A DNA stretch of 64,000 nt from Diphasiastrum complanatum. Taxonomy: Eukaryota > Streptophyta > Lycopodiopsida > Lycopodiales > Lycopodiaceae. A program made the position numbers and the translations under genes. Shown here piece by piece: positions 49,708 through 59,371 of this stretch. Numbering within the stretch: position 1 is the stretch's first letter; the number at the start of each line of letters is the position of its first letter. Below the pieces are notes generated by a model, which had not been told where the DNA came from, made no database searches, and was given only the letters and a program-made list of their open reading frames with translations. The DNA is taken from contig CM055113.1 in NCBI GenBank assembly GCA_029204225.1, forward strand, positions 24,773,571 through 24,837,570, in the 5' to 3' direction.

Positions 49708-50499
49708 TGTTGAAATGAAAAAATAATCCATCTTGACTTTAGGCTTGCTACAAATATTGTACCATGCAAGTATGTTGTTCATAAATGCAAAATGCCAAGT
49801 TTGGCCTAGATAGAACTCGAGCTACATGGATATGTCATATCTAGATTGATGAGTACAACTTGCATATAGTTTGTAGACATAGAATTAGCAAAATTATGCT
49901 TGTAGAAACTCGTGGCAATTCACATGCATCAATTGTAAGTGATCCATAATGACATGCAAGGCATGCACAAAGTGTAATGGACACATGCATGATTATTTGT
50001 ACATTTCTAGTTAGAACTAGCACACTTGGAAAAAGTTGGTAGAGTTTCATGCATGAGAAGTGACAAATGTCACATAGACTCTAGTTTTCACTTTGGATGT
50101 CATTAAATGATGGATGGATGTGGTTCTACCTTGAGCTACCTCAAACTCCATAAATATGTGTAGCTCTCCTCATATTTTGTGATGAAGAACCAAAGCTTTG
50201 TAGATATCTCATGCCATTTTGGATCCACACAATTTTTGCTTGTTATCTCTCTATCTTTCTCTCTCTAACTCGTGTTGAGGCTAATGCTAATACACTGATA
50301 TCTTTTACTTTTGCTCATTATTGATTTATTGCTATCATATTCTGATGCTTATCATGCTAGATTGTGATTAAGCCATATCTTCTTAACTAGATCTTGTTAG
50401 AATCAGGTTATTGTGCTAATCACAAAGCTTAATTAGATCCATCAGATCCATCATACTTGTGGGCATTCCCCACATGTGTGAAATCTGAAAATTTTGTCA
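49708..50499 (+). repeat. Terminal LTR of the copia array, complete (792 bp)
   Basis: It runs from TGTTGAAATG to TTTTGTCA, matching the LTR at 61304-62096 (793 bp) in both ends and length. Beyond 50499 the two loci diverge, which fixes the LTR end. Confidence 0.87.
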
Positions 50500-50758
50500 A
50501 ATGGGAGAACCTTGGCCACCGCTCCCAAGGTGTGAAGATCCCTAAAGTCTCCTGTAGCTCCTTAGCAGCCTCCCGTTGTTGTTTGACACGATTTGGATTT
50601 TCTAAGAATCTTTTTTTCACAAACTTCAAGTCTTCCTTGTGCTTTGATTCGGATGGTTTTTTTCGTTTTGAGATATATATGGCTTCAAGATATACTTTAA
50701 CTTCACTACATTCATGTGGTCTAACTTTCACTCTCAACACATTTCTCAGATAACTAAA
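50500..50758 (-). pseudogene. Fragment of an unknown coding sequence
   Basis: On the minus strand an open frame reads LRVKVRPHECSEVKVYLEAI, then a Lys-rich stretch (KHKEDLKFVKKRFLENPNRV), and runs into the LTR end at 50499. It has a protein-like composition and is not a copia domain. It has no ATG start; the preceding AG at about 50748-50749 could be a splice acceptor. I do not recognise it. It may be an exon of a host gene interrupted by the LTR element, or chance. Confidence 0.3.
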
Positions 50759-52100
50759 TTATGTTCATTGGATGCGGGTATCATAGTCTCAATCCCATGC
50801 ATCGTAGTCACACGAGTCTGATTGCGACGTCAATGGCCAGGACGAGGATGACTCAGCTGGATCTAATTATAATTAGGTATAATTCAATAATCCAATTTGT
50901 AATATATCTCTGTACTTGGAGCATTTATGTATGGATATATATTCGTTAAATTTAAGTTTCCTTCATCAATTTTTAAGTGATTATAATATAACTCAAATAA
51001 ATTTTGCAAATTTTTTTATTAACAATAATGAATGAACAAATGATTTTGCTTACCAACTTCATAAGAAGTGGTGCAAAAGAATGGAGTCCATTTTTAGGGC
51101 AGATTGGAGCAAGTAAACCGGTCCATTCGGTCCTAAAAAAAAAAAATTATTTTTAACCCTCAGAACAAGGTAAACTTTTGATAGAGATATAGCAAGGGAT
51201 ACCCCTCGGTATAATCCTCAGAATAGAGAGGCTCACCAATAGCTTGTTGGGAGGGATATACCGAGGGGCCTCGGTGTATGTCTCAGTATACGCATGCTAT
51301 AAACAACACAAAAATGAGGTGAAGAAGCCTCGATTACCGAGGCAATTATCGAGGATCTCGTACTGAGAGGCATACGATGTTTTCTCAAAAAAAAAAATCT
51401 TCATAAAAGTTTTGGTAATAGGGTGGTAAAATCCTCCAGAATGTTGTAGTGAGAGATATCTTCCATAAACATGAATGAGAGAAGAATGAGAAAGATGGGT
51501 TCGTCCCTCACTTGTAGCCTATTGCCCTATTTGGATCCTGTTACACAAGCTTATCAACTTATGGAAGTTTCTAGAGCTCTTCCAAACCCTAGATCTAACA
51601 ATAATAGATTCAATGTATGTAATGAACCAATATCAAGAGGTCTACATGCGACCTTGTCAACATGCCTAAGCTTTCAAAAATAATAAACTCACTATTCTTA
51701 GACCTTATTAACTTTATAAAGTCTATCTTTAAAATAAAAATGCATATTGGCCTCAAATTCAAATGAACTCAACATGACTAAACTAAACTAGTTGATATTT
51801 TTATTTGATTCTCCATGAACAAAATTTGAATTTCACATCTTGAAGAATCAATCATTCCATTGAATTTCTATTGAACTTTAGCCATGCTTCTGGACTCCCT
51901 GACTAAAACTACAAATCAAACAGAGTGAAGTTTAAATCAGTTATAATATCTTTCTCGTTGGAATTACAATTACCTCAAACGAGTCCTTTTTTTGATCTTG
52001 TGAAACCATTGAAACAATAGCCATGTAGTTCAAAGTTCAACGGAAATGGAAATTGTCATGAATGTGTTAGATTTCTTATGCTCAGTCTTAAACAAATCGT
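50759..52100. other. No gene seen; cluster of CCGAGG hairpins
   Basis: Between 51199 and 51380 the words CCGAGG and CCTCGG recur and form hairpins, for example ATACCGAGG-GG-CCTCGGTGTAT near 51258-51280 and GCCTCG-ATTAC-CGAGGC near 51330-51346. The rest is AT-rich and unassigned. Confidence 0.5.
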
Positions 52101-52652
52101 TCAAGTAATGAGCATCCTGAAAAACCGAAGGCCGACTATATATATAGCGGGCCTTCACATTTTTTCCCTTTGAGTTTTTTTGTGTCTTAAAACGTTTTTA
52201 AGACACCTTCGTTTTTTTTGCCTTTTTCACACCTTCGCAAAAAATGCGACACAGTGGCCATAACAAATATCCTAAGGGCGGTTACCAACCTTTGTACATA
52301 TACAAAACTAGACTAAATGGTAGTTAAGGCTTATAAGATATTTGTCTCTCGACACTTGTAAATATATATACTAGCTGAATCAAGCCATGTAAGTGTTCTT
52401 TTTCAATTAGAGTTATTTGTAGTCAGCGTTATCACGCTCAGCAAACTGAAGTTATTACTTCAAGCCATTGTAATCACTGTTGATATTAATCAGAGTGCAA
52501 TTTTTGTCTCACTACTATATTGTTCATTTGAGCAATTTGTATGAATCATTCTTCTTGAATATTTCTGCTGCTAACTATTGCGTTTCCGTTCCTACACACC
52601 TACGCTCAAGGCTTTGAGCTTCCATTGTCGGTCATCCCCACGTTTTATGACA
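52101..52652 (+). repeat. Probable copia-6 5' LTR (left end not resolved)
   Basis: The right end is fixed by the primer-binding site at 52653. A TATATATATAGC at about 52135-52147 is a plausible promoter. The left end cannot be set because no second LTR copy is present in the window. Confidence 0.5.
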
Positions 52653-54477
52653 TGGTATCAGAGCAGGCATTTCAGTAATCTGCATTTCTACTGCGGATTA
52701 TTAGTCTTATTTCTATCAAGACGTCTTTCTAGCAAACGCACAACCAACAATATTCCGACAATAGTTGTTTCTAACAACAATCTCGTTCAACCAGAATGGA
52801 TCCATCATCTAGTTCACCTCTCATCGACAAAGTCGATGGCTCGGGAAATTCAAAGTGAAGGTTATACTTTTAGCCAAAGAACTATGGGACATCGTTGATG
52901 ACACAGAGCTCAAACCAGAAGGAGATGCAACCAGCATCACCAAGTGGAGACTGAGGGATGGCAAAGCATTTGCCATGATCACCCTCAACATCAAAGATAC
53001 TCAGATCAGCCACATACGTACTACTCAAACTGCTAAGGATGCATGGGACATCCTAGCAACTCTCTATGACATCAGAGACGTTACTTCCAAGCTTCATCTC
53101 AGGAAGAAATTCTTCACCCTCAAAATGTCTGATGCAGATAGTGTTTTGAGTCATTTCAACACCTTAAAAAATCTTATGAAACAATTGACTGCAACTGGCT
53201 CAGTCATAGAAGATTCTGATGCACTCATGACTCTATTATCAAGTCTACCTGAAGCCTACTAAAATTGGGTAATGGCAATTTCTATCCAGGAGCACCTCAC
53301 TCTATAAAGAGTAATGTCGCTACTCCTACAAGAGGAGATCAGAAGATCAGCATTCTCCTTAAGCTCAAGATCAGATCCTCAAGCCCTATATTCAAAAAAT
53401 CAAAAGTTTAGATCCAAGATATCTACAAAGTCAGGCTATACTGACAAGAAGAACAACATGCAGTCTGGACCAAATTCCGGTTTAGGATTGAATTCAAGCT
53501 CTTCATCATTCCAACCAACGCAAAAACTTTTCTGCAGATACTGTAAGAGGACTGGCCACGAAATCAAGGACTGCCGAACTTTGAAATACAACAACGAAAA
53601 GAAGAAACAGTTGATTCAGAAGCGGCTATCTTTGCTACTCTTCTGAATCAACTGATATGCTGTGGCATTTCAGACTTGGCCATCTTAACTTCAACAGTAT
53701 TCAACAAATGTCAACTCAAACTCTAGTACAAGATATGTCTTTTATTAACAAGCCAACTTCTCTATGCCAAAGCTGTATTATCAACAAGCATGTAAGAAGT
53801 CCCTTCATTTCAGACTCAGTCAATACATCCAAGGTCTTGCTTGACCTTGTACATAGCGACATTTGTGACCCGATGCAGACTACTTCCACAAGGGGAGTTC
53901 TCTATTTTCTAATCTTCATTGACGACTTCTCTTGAAGGATTGCTACCTACTATATGAAGAACAAATCCGAAGCATTTAAGTTCTTCAAGCAGTTCAAGGC
54001 ATCTGCAGAAAATCAGACTCAAAGGAAGATCAAAGCTCTACACACAGATGGAAGGGGAGGGTATATCTCCACAGAATTCAAGGAGTTTTGCAAGGCCAGT
54101 GGAACACATCAACAATATACAACCAGCTACTCACCTCAGTCCAATGGTATAGCTGAACGGAAGAATCAGACACTCATCAAAAGTGCCAAGAGCGTGATGA
54201 CCCATGCCTCTCTTCCAAAGAAATTCTGGGTAGAAGCTGTCACTATAGCTGCCTATTTGCAGAATTGATCCATCACCAAAGCCCTGAATGGCAAGACACT
54301 TCATGAGGTGTGGACATGATCGAAACCATCACTTAGAAATATTCGAGTGTTTGGATGCATCGCTTTCGCTCAGATCCCTGAAGATCTAAGAAGAAAGCTG
54401 GATGATAAGAGCAGGAAAACGATCTTCATCGGCTATTCCCCAGACCACAAGGCATACAAGCTCTACAATTTGGATAC
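52653..54477 (+). pseudogene. Ty1/copia relic copia-6, gag to integrase
   Basis: The primer-binding site TGGTATCAGAGC (52653-52664) is followed by a Gag ATG at 52798. Gag continues with AWDILATLYDIRD and LLSSLPEAY, then comes the zinc knuckle CRYCKRTGHEIKDC. The protease is deleted: frame breaks near 53640 lead straight to the integrase zinc domain (WHFRLGHLNF, CQSC). The integrase core follows with LVHSDICDPM, HTDGRGGYIS and NGIAERKNQT, then its tail (IFIGYSPDHKAYKLYN). The relic is cut off at about 54477, where the duplicated chitinase block starts. Several stops make it inactive. Confidence 0.87.
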
Positions 54478-55092
54478 ATTTGCTTAGGATCATGCAAAAG
54501 GTAATAAATAGCTTTTGCTTTTTGCTCATGCAATTTGCACTTCGTCATACTAATTTTGAAATGGCAACAATGCATGCTACTTTAGTAGCCCTCAATTGAT
54601 GATGGTTCAGCCTTAAAAATTAAGACCACTACCACATATTAATATCCTTTAACATTGACTTTGTATCAAACTCCCTGGTTGACCAACCTCAACACATAGT
54701 ATTTATTGCCTTTGCAAGGCAAGGCCAAAAAGCAATGAGGTAAAGGTGATGTTGCCCAAGTTGGGTAACTAGCATTTAACCAATTGGGAAATGCAGATTC
54801 ATTCACGTAAGGTGAACTTGGTGCATATTTCTTTATGGGAGTTTCAACACGCCCCCTATAATAATGGATAGACTAAGTCAAGCAACTGACTTAGTTGCTC
54901 TGTTCCACAACATTACACGCGAATTCCTCTGCCCCAAGTCTTCACGAGCCCATATAAATAAAATGTGCTCTTCCCTACTGTCATTCACAAATTCCCAAGC
55001 ATAATTGCACTGCACTGCACTGCTCTGCTCCATCTCATAATTCATATCCCCTCGTCGTCTCATCTGTGAGCCCACAATTCGTCAACATACCA

Positions 55093-55098
55093 TATATA
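55093..55098 (+). promoter_or_regulatory. Probable TATA box of chitinase copy 2
   Basis: TATATA in CATATATACATACA lies about 90 bp before the ATG at 55185 and is identical in copy 1. In copy 3 the same place reads CATACATACATACA (57243-57256), so the box is lost there. Confidence 0.5.
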
Positions 55099-55184
55099 CA
55101 TACAGCACTACTCTAGTAAAGGCTGATTCAGAAATTATTCCGATGGCACAGAGGCGAGGAATTCAACTTCCCCGGGTTTCAGCT

Positions 55185-56099
55185 ATGCAACCTGTGCTGC
55201 TGATGATACTATGTATGATGGCCATCAACGCGGCCTATGCGCTCAGACAGTTCCCTGGGGCAGGAGGTCGTGCACTCCTCCAATCCAGCCACGGCAACCT
55301 CATCGTAGATTACATTGGCGCCTCTGGAGCATCAGACCTACAGTTCACGGATCTCCCTATCTCTGCCTCCCTACAATACATCTTACCGCTGTCCTTCGCC
55401 ATCGATGCAGACGCATCGGGCAACACTCAGAATGGTAACTTCAATGCCTTTTGGGCTTCCAGTCTCACTCCTCAGTCTGCACAGAGCTTCAAACAGAGCA
55501 ATCCCAACGTCAAGCTTCTTGTCAGCCTCGCAGGCTTCTCCCAATTCCTCTCAGACGGCACCACCAGGAATGTCGACTGGTACGACCCCCCCAGCACCGA
55601 CACTTGGATCAGCAATGCAGTCAGCTCCATCTCCAACCTCGTCTCTCAGTACTCGCTGGACGGCGTCGACGTCGACTACGAGAACTTCCCCACCTCTGCC
55701 ACCTTCACCACGTGCATCGGTGGTCTCATCTCCCAGCTCAAGAGCTCTGGAACTATTTCCATAGCCTCCATTGCCCCTTTTGGAGCCACTATCTCCATCT
55801 ACGCAGACCTCTTTGCCAACTTCGGCTCCTCCATAGACTACGTGAACTATCAGTTCTATGCTGATGGCTTGGCATCGCAATCCGACTTCATAAGCAGATA
55901 CAACACTGTGGCTGGCAGCTTCGATGCTAGCAAGCTGCTACCTAGCGTGGAGGCGGCTGGCCGAGGACTGCAGGGATCCGACTTCATTGGAGCCGCCCAG
56001 CAGTTGACCATCCCAGGCATCATGATCTTCAACGTGGACAATGACAAAGGAAGTGGCTTCAGCACGGAGCAGGCCGTGGCTTCTTTTCTCTCTACCTAA
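55185..56099 (+). CDS. Secreted GH18 chitinase-like protein, copy 2 (304 aa)
   Basis: The protein has a signal peptide (MQPVLLMILCMMAINAAYA, residues 1-19) followed by one GH18 barrel. The catalytic motif D159-G-V-D162-V-D164-Y-E166 is complete, with E166 as the acid. YIGA near the N-terminus, LPLSFAID and DYVNYQFY fit the tulip-bulb-chitinase type of plant GH18. Family members hydrolyse chitin or serve as storage or lectin-like proteins, so activity needs testing. The C-terminal strand reads GIMIFNVDND; the Trp often found there is absent. An upstream in-frame ATG exists at 55143, but copy 3 has it out of frame and copy 1 has ATA, so I chose 55185. No intron is visible. Secretion to the apoplast or vacuole is likely. 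Confidence 0.92.
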   Translation: MQPVLLMILCMMAINAAYALRQFPGAGGRALLQSSHGNLIVDYIGASGASDLQFTDLPISASLQYILPLSFAIDADASGNTQNGNFNAFWASSLTPQSAQSFKQSNPNVKLLVSLAGFSQFLSDGTTRNVDWYDPPSTDTWISNAVSSISNLVSQYSLDGVDVDYENFPTSATFTTCIGGLISQLKSSGTISIASIAPFGATISIYADLFANFGSSIDYVNYQFYADGLASQSDFISRYNTVAGSFDASKLLPSVEAAGRGLQGSDFIGAAQQLTIPGIMIFNVDNDKGSGFSTEQAVASFLST

Positions 56100-57205
56100 G
56101 CTAAATATTGAAAGAGCCGGAATGACATTGCCACTTGCCATGCGTTTACACTAACCGATGCGTGCTCCGCATATTGGAGTTTGGTGTTGGATAATGCCAA
56201 CAATATGTACTCCTGCTCAATCAGAAGATTCATACGGCATCCATTCATTCATTCTTGTCAACGATGTCCACCAGAGTGTTGGCCTCAAGGCATTGGAGTG
56301 CATCGCACTCACAATTTTTTTTCCAAATAAGTTGTGCTTGTCGCCCAGAAACGTACCCTGAAAAGCTCGACCTATAAGCAATGCTAGAGGCGAATTTCCT
56401 ACTTCATGTTGGTTTTCCACGTTCATAATTTATATGAAGGTTTATGCAATCATGCCCTCAAATGATTTTATTGTTATATCTTCGTTCCAGAACATTAACA
56501 ATATAGTGTTAGGAAACATAACAGAATTTGCACATGACATTACATTCCAATTCATCTACATCTACATAGATTTGTTGCATTACCACTACAGATCAGAAAA
56601 CACTCTATGCAACATCTTATAATATATGGCTAACACACAAAATAAGCTCAAAATCTTACAAATATTTTATCTGATTCCGAAAAACAGTAACATTCAAAGG
56701 ATGTTGATCGCTATTAACTTCTATCATCGCCAACATCCACGAACTACCAATTTGTTTGCAGATCATTCACGATCCACGTTCATTCTTTCTTGCCATAAAA
56801 TCATCACATACACAACCAGCATTCAATTGTATACCTATGATCCTTTTGTAGTCCACAAATTAAAAATACTTCTGCAGACGGGAAATTTGAAAGAGTCATT
56901 CCTACTGTGCTTGATTGAAGTTCAAGCCCCAAATGTTGATAAAGTAATTTGCTAATTAGAAGTCGTGACGTTGTCCATATCTTAGTTGTCTAGTCTGCAT
57001 TTTATATATGAATTTCTAATTGACTTCTATTCTAGCAATAAGTCCCATGTTGGAAGGCAGGGATAGGTTTTCTTCTATGCTCTCTCCTAAATGTGGCTTG
57101 ACCAGTTATTCTATGAGTTTTGGTTTCTTCATATCTTAATGTTCACTTTTACATTTCTCGACTATTAAGAATGCAAAACTTATTCACCTTCTCCCTAAAG
57201 GTTAA

Positions 57206-58443
57206 CTCGTCTCATCTGTGAGCCCACAATTCGTCAACATACCATACATACATACAACACTACTCTAGTAAAGGCTGATTCAGAAATTATTCCGATGGCA
57301 CAAAGGCGAGGAATTCACCCCGGGTTTCAGCTATGCAACCTGTGCTGCTGATGATACTATGTATGATGGCCATCAACGCGGCCTATGCGCTCAGACAGTT
57401 CCCTGGGGCAGGAGGTCGTGCACTCCTCCAATCCAGCCACGGCAACCTCATCGTAGATTACATTGGCGCCTCTGGAGCATCAGACCTACAGTTCACGGAT
57501 CTCCCTATCTCTGCCTCCCTACAATACATCTTACCGCTGTCCTTCGCCATCGATGCAGACGCATCGGGCAACACTCAGAATGGTAACTTCAATGCCTTTT
57601 GGGCTTCCAGTCTCACTCCTCAGTCTGCACAGAGCTTCAAACAGAGCAATCCCAACGTCAAGCTTCTTGTCAGCCTCGCAGGCTTCTCCCAATTCCTCTC
57701 AGACGGCACCACCAGGAATGTCGACTGGTACGACCCCCCCAGCACCGACACTTGGATCAGCAATGCAGTCAGCTCCATCTCCAACCTCGTCTCTCAGTAC
57801 TCGCTGGACGGCGTCGACGTCGACTACGAGAACTTCCCCACCTCTGCCACCTTCACCACGTGCATCGGTGGTCTCATCTCCCAGCTCAAGAGCTCTGGAA
57901 CTATTTCCATAGCCTCCATTGCCCCTTTTGGAGCCACTATCTCCATCTACGCAGACCTCTTTGCCAACTTCGGCTCCTCCATAGACTACGTGAACTATCA
58001 GTTCTATGCTGATGGCTTGGCATCGCAATCCGACTTCATAAGCAGATACAACACTGTGGCTGGCAGCTTCGATGCTAGCAAGCTGCTACCTAGCGTGGAG
58101 GCGGCTGGCCGAGGACTGCAGGGATCCGACTTCATTGGAGCCGCCCAGCAGTTGACCATCCCAGGCATCATGATCTTCAACGTGGACAATGACAAAGGAA
58201 GTGGCTTCAGCACGGAGCAGGCCGTGGCTTCTTTTCTCTCTACCTAAGCTAAATATTGAAAGAGCCGGAATGACATTGCCACTTGCCATGCGTTTACACT
58301 AACCGATGCGTGCTCTGCATATTGGAATTTGGTGTTGGATAATGCCATCAATATGTACTCCTGCTCAATCAGAAGATTCATACGGCATCCATTCATTCAT
58401 TCTTGTCAACGATGTCCACCAGAGTGTTGGCCTCAAGGCAGTG
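57206..58443 (+). repeat. Tandem duplicate of the chitinase gene (copy 3 unit)
   Basis: Similarity to copy 2 begins about 130 bp before the ATG (CGTCTCATCTGTGAG) and ends about 195 bp after the stop (GGCAKTGGAGTGC). The upstream sequence shared by copies 1 and 2 (54478-55055) is absent here. Confidence 0.88.
57333..58247 (+). CDS. Secreted GH18 chitinase-like protein, copy 3 (304 aa)
   Basis: The encoded protein is identical to copy 2, including the signal peptide and the catalytic D159-D162-D164-E166. By eye the coding DNA also shows no difference, whereas the flanks do. A four-base deletion just upstream puts the ATG at 57291 out of frame, which supports 57333 as the true start. The unit carries only about 130 bp of the ancestral upstream region, and its TATATA is changed to TACATA. 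Expression may therefore differ from copy 2 or depend on new upstream sequence at 57062-57205. The gene lies 1.2 kb downstream of copy 2 in the same direction. Confidence 0.92.
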   Translation: MQPVLLMILCMMAINAAYALRQFPGAGGRALLQSSHGNLIVDYIGASGASDLQFTDLPISASLQYILPLSFAIDADASGNTQNGNFNAFWASSLTPQSAQSFKQSNPNVKLLVSLAGFSQFLSDGTTRNVDWYDPPSTDTWISNAVSSISNLVSQYSLDGVDVDYENFPTSATFTTCIGGLISQLKSSGTISIASIAPFGATISIYADLFANFGSSIDYVNYQFYADGLASQSDFISRYNTVAGSFDASKLLPSVEAAGRGLQGSDFIGAAQQLTIPGIMIFNVDNDKGSGFSTEQAVASFLST

Positions 58444-58450
58444 GAGTGCT

Positions 58451-59371
58451 ATGCAACCTGTGCTACTGATGATACTATGTATGATGGCCATCAACGCTTG
58501 GTACATAGACAGTGGAGCCTCTTCACATATGTGCTGTTCAAAGGAGTCATTTGACTCAATCTTACCTTTCAAAGGACTCAAGAGATCTATTTACACAGCT
58601 AATGATCATGAGTGTCCAATAGAAGGAATTGGCAACATTCCATTGAAACTTGCTTCTTCAAAAGTTCTTGCACTTTCTAATGTTCTTTTCATTCCAAAAC
58701 TTACAAAGAACTTAATTAGTGTGGGAAAGTTGCTTGATAATGGTTGTGATGTAAAGTTGAACTCCACTACTTGTTTTATCAAGAGAAAAGATGAGATCCT
58801 TGCTGATGGAACTAGATGTGGTGGAATTTTTAAGTTGAATTCTTATGAGAATGCAAACCTTTGTGAAGTTGCTTTGTTATCTAAGGAGGAGCTGTGGCAT
58901 AGAAGGTTGGGACATCCTAACTTTACATCTATGTCTTCTATGGTTAAGAAGGAGAAGGCTATTGGTCTTCCAAAATCTCTTTCTAAAGGTTTCAAGCCTT
59001 GTGAGACTTGTGCCATTGCAAAGTCACACAGAAAGCCATATCAGAAGTCTTTTATAAAGACTACTTATCCATTGGAACTCATACATTTAGATGTACATTT
59101 TTCCTCTTCTAAAAGTATTGGTGGTGCAACATGTTTTGTCACCTTTATTGATGACTTTACTAGATACACTTGGTTGTATCTACTTTCTTCAAAGGCTATG
59201 GTTTTTTATCACTTTCTTATCTTAAAAGCTTATGTAGAAAAACAGTTTTCTTGCAAAGTTAAAGCTTTAAGATGCGATGGAGGAGGTGAATATATCTCCA
59301 ACAAGTTTCATTATTATTGTGAAGGTGAAGGAATAAAGAGAGAATTTTCTTGTGCCTATTCTGCATCCTAA
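58451..59371 (+). pseudogene. Chimera: chitinase signal peptide fused to copia protease-integrase
   Basis: The frame starts MQPVLLMILCMMAINA, the chitinase signal peptide (one silent base change), and passes without a break into WYIDSGASSHM, the copia aspartic protease. It then covers the rest of the protease, the integrase zinc domain (WHRRLGHPN, CETC) and the integrase core up to CAYSAS. There a TAA (59369-59371) replaces a codon that is Gln in related elements. The product would be 306 residues. An in-frame ATG at 58412 could add 13 residues. Gag is absent. The junction follows the chitinase copy 3 unit directly. Whether it is transcribed is unknown; a secreted copia protease is conceivable but unproven. 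Confidence 0.85.

Larger units (their letters stand above)
47423..50499 (+). mobile_element. Tandem shared-LTR array of truncated copia units
   Basis: The layout is LTR piece (47423-47645), RNase H fragment (47646-48335), LTR (48336-49017), RNase H fragment (49018-49707), LTR (49708-50499). The repeat period is 1372 bp. Both internal fragments begin at the same LTR-pol junction (AACTAGGAGTCTTATAGG), so one deleted unit was made first and then duplicated. Only the last LTR is complete (792 bp, TGTTGAAAT...TTTTGTCA). The sequences belong to the copia lineage seen at 58496-62096. Confidence 0.87.
54478..57062. repeat. Inverted duplication partner carrying chitinase copy 2
   Basis: This is the plus-oriented arm matching 36783-34086 on the minus strand. 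It lacks the 84-bp GC-rich insert of the other arm. Its left border lies inside a copia relic and its right border at about 57062, just before the sequence leading to chitinase copy 3. Confidence 0.88.

Noticed and set aside
47423-50499. Two separate solo or full copia insertions side by side
   Set aside because: Both units share the same internal LTR-pol junction and the same SNLDF change, and the middle LTR is shared, so a tandem duplication is the simpler reading.
55143-55184. Upstream ATG adding 14 residues to chitinase copy 2
   Set aside because: The ATG is ATA in copy 1 and is put out of frame by a 4-base deletion in copy 3, while the signal peptide starting at 55185 is common to all three copies.
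55211-56141. Long frames overlapping the chitinase genes in other frames and on the other strand
   Set aside because: They repeat at every chitinase copy, have arginine- or proline-rich composition typical of shadow frames in GC-rich coding DNA, and match no family I know.
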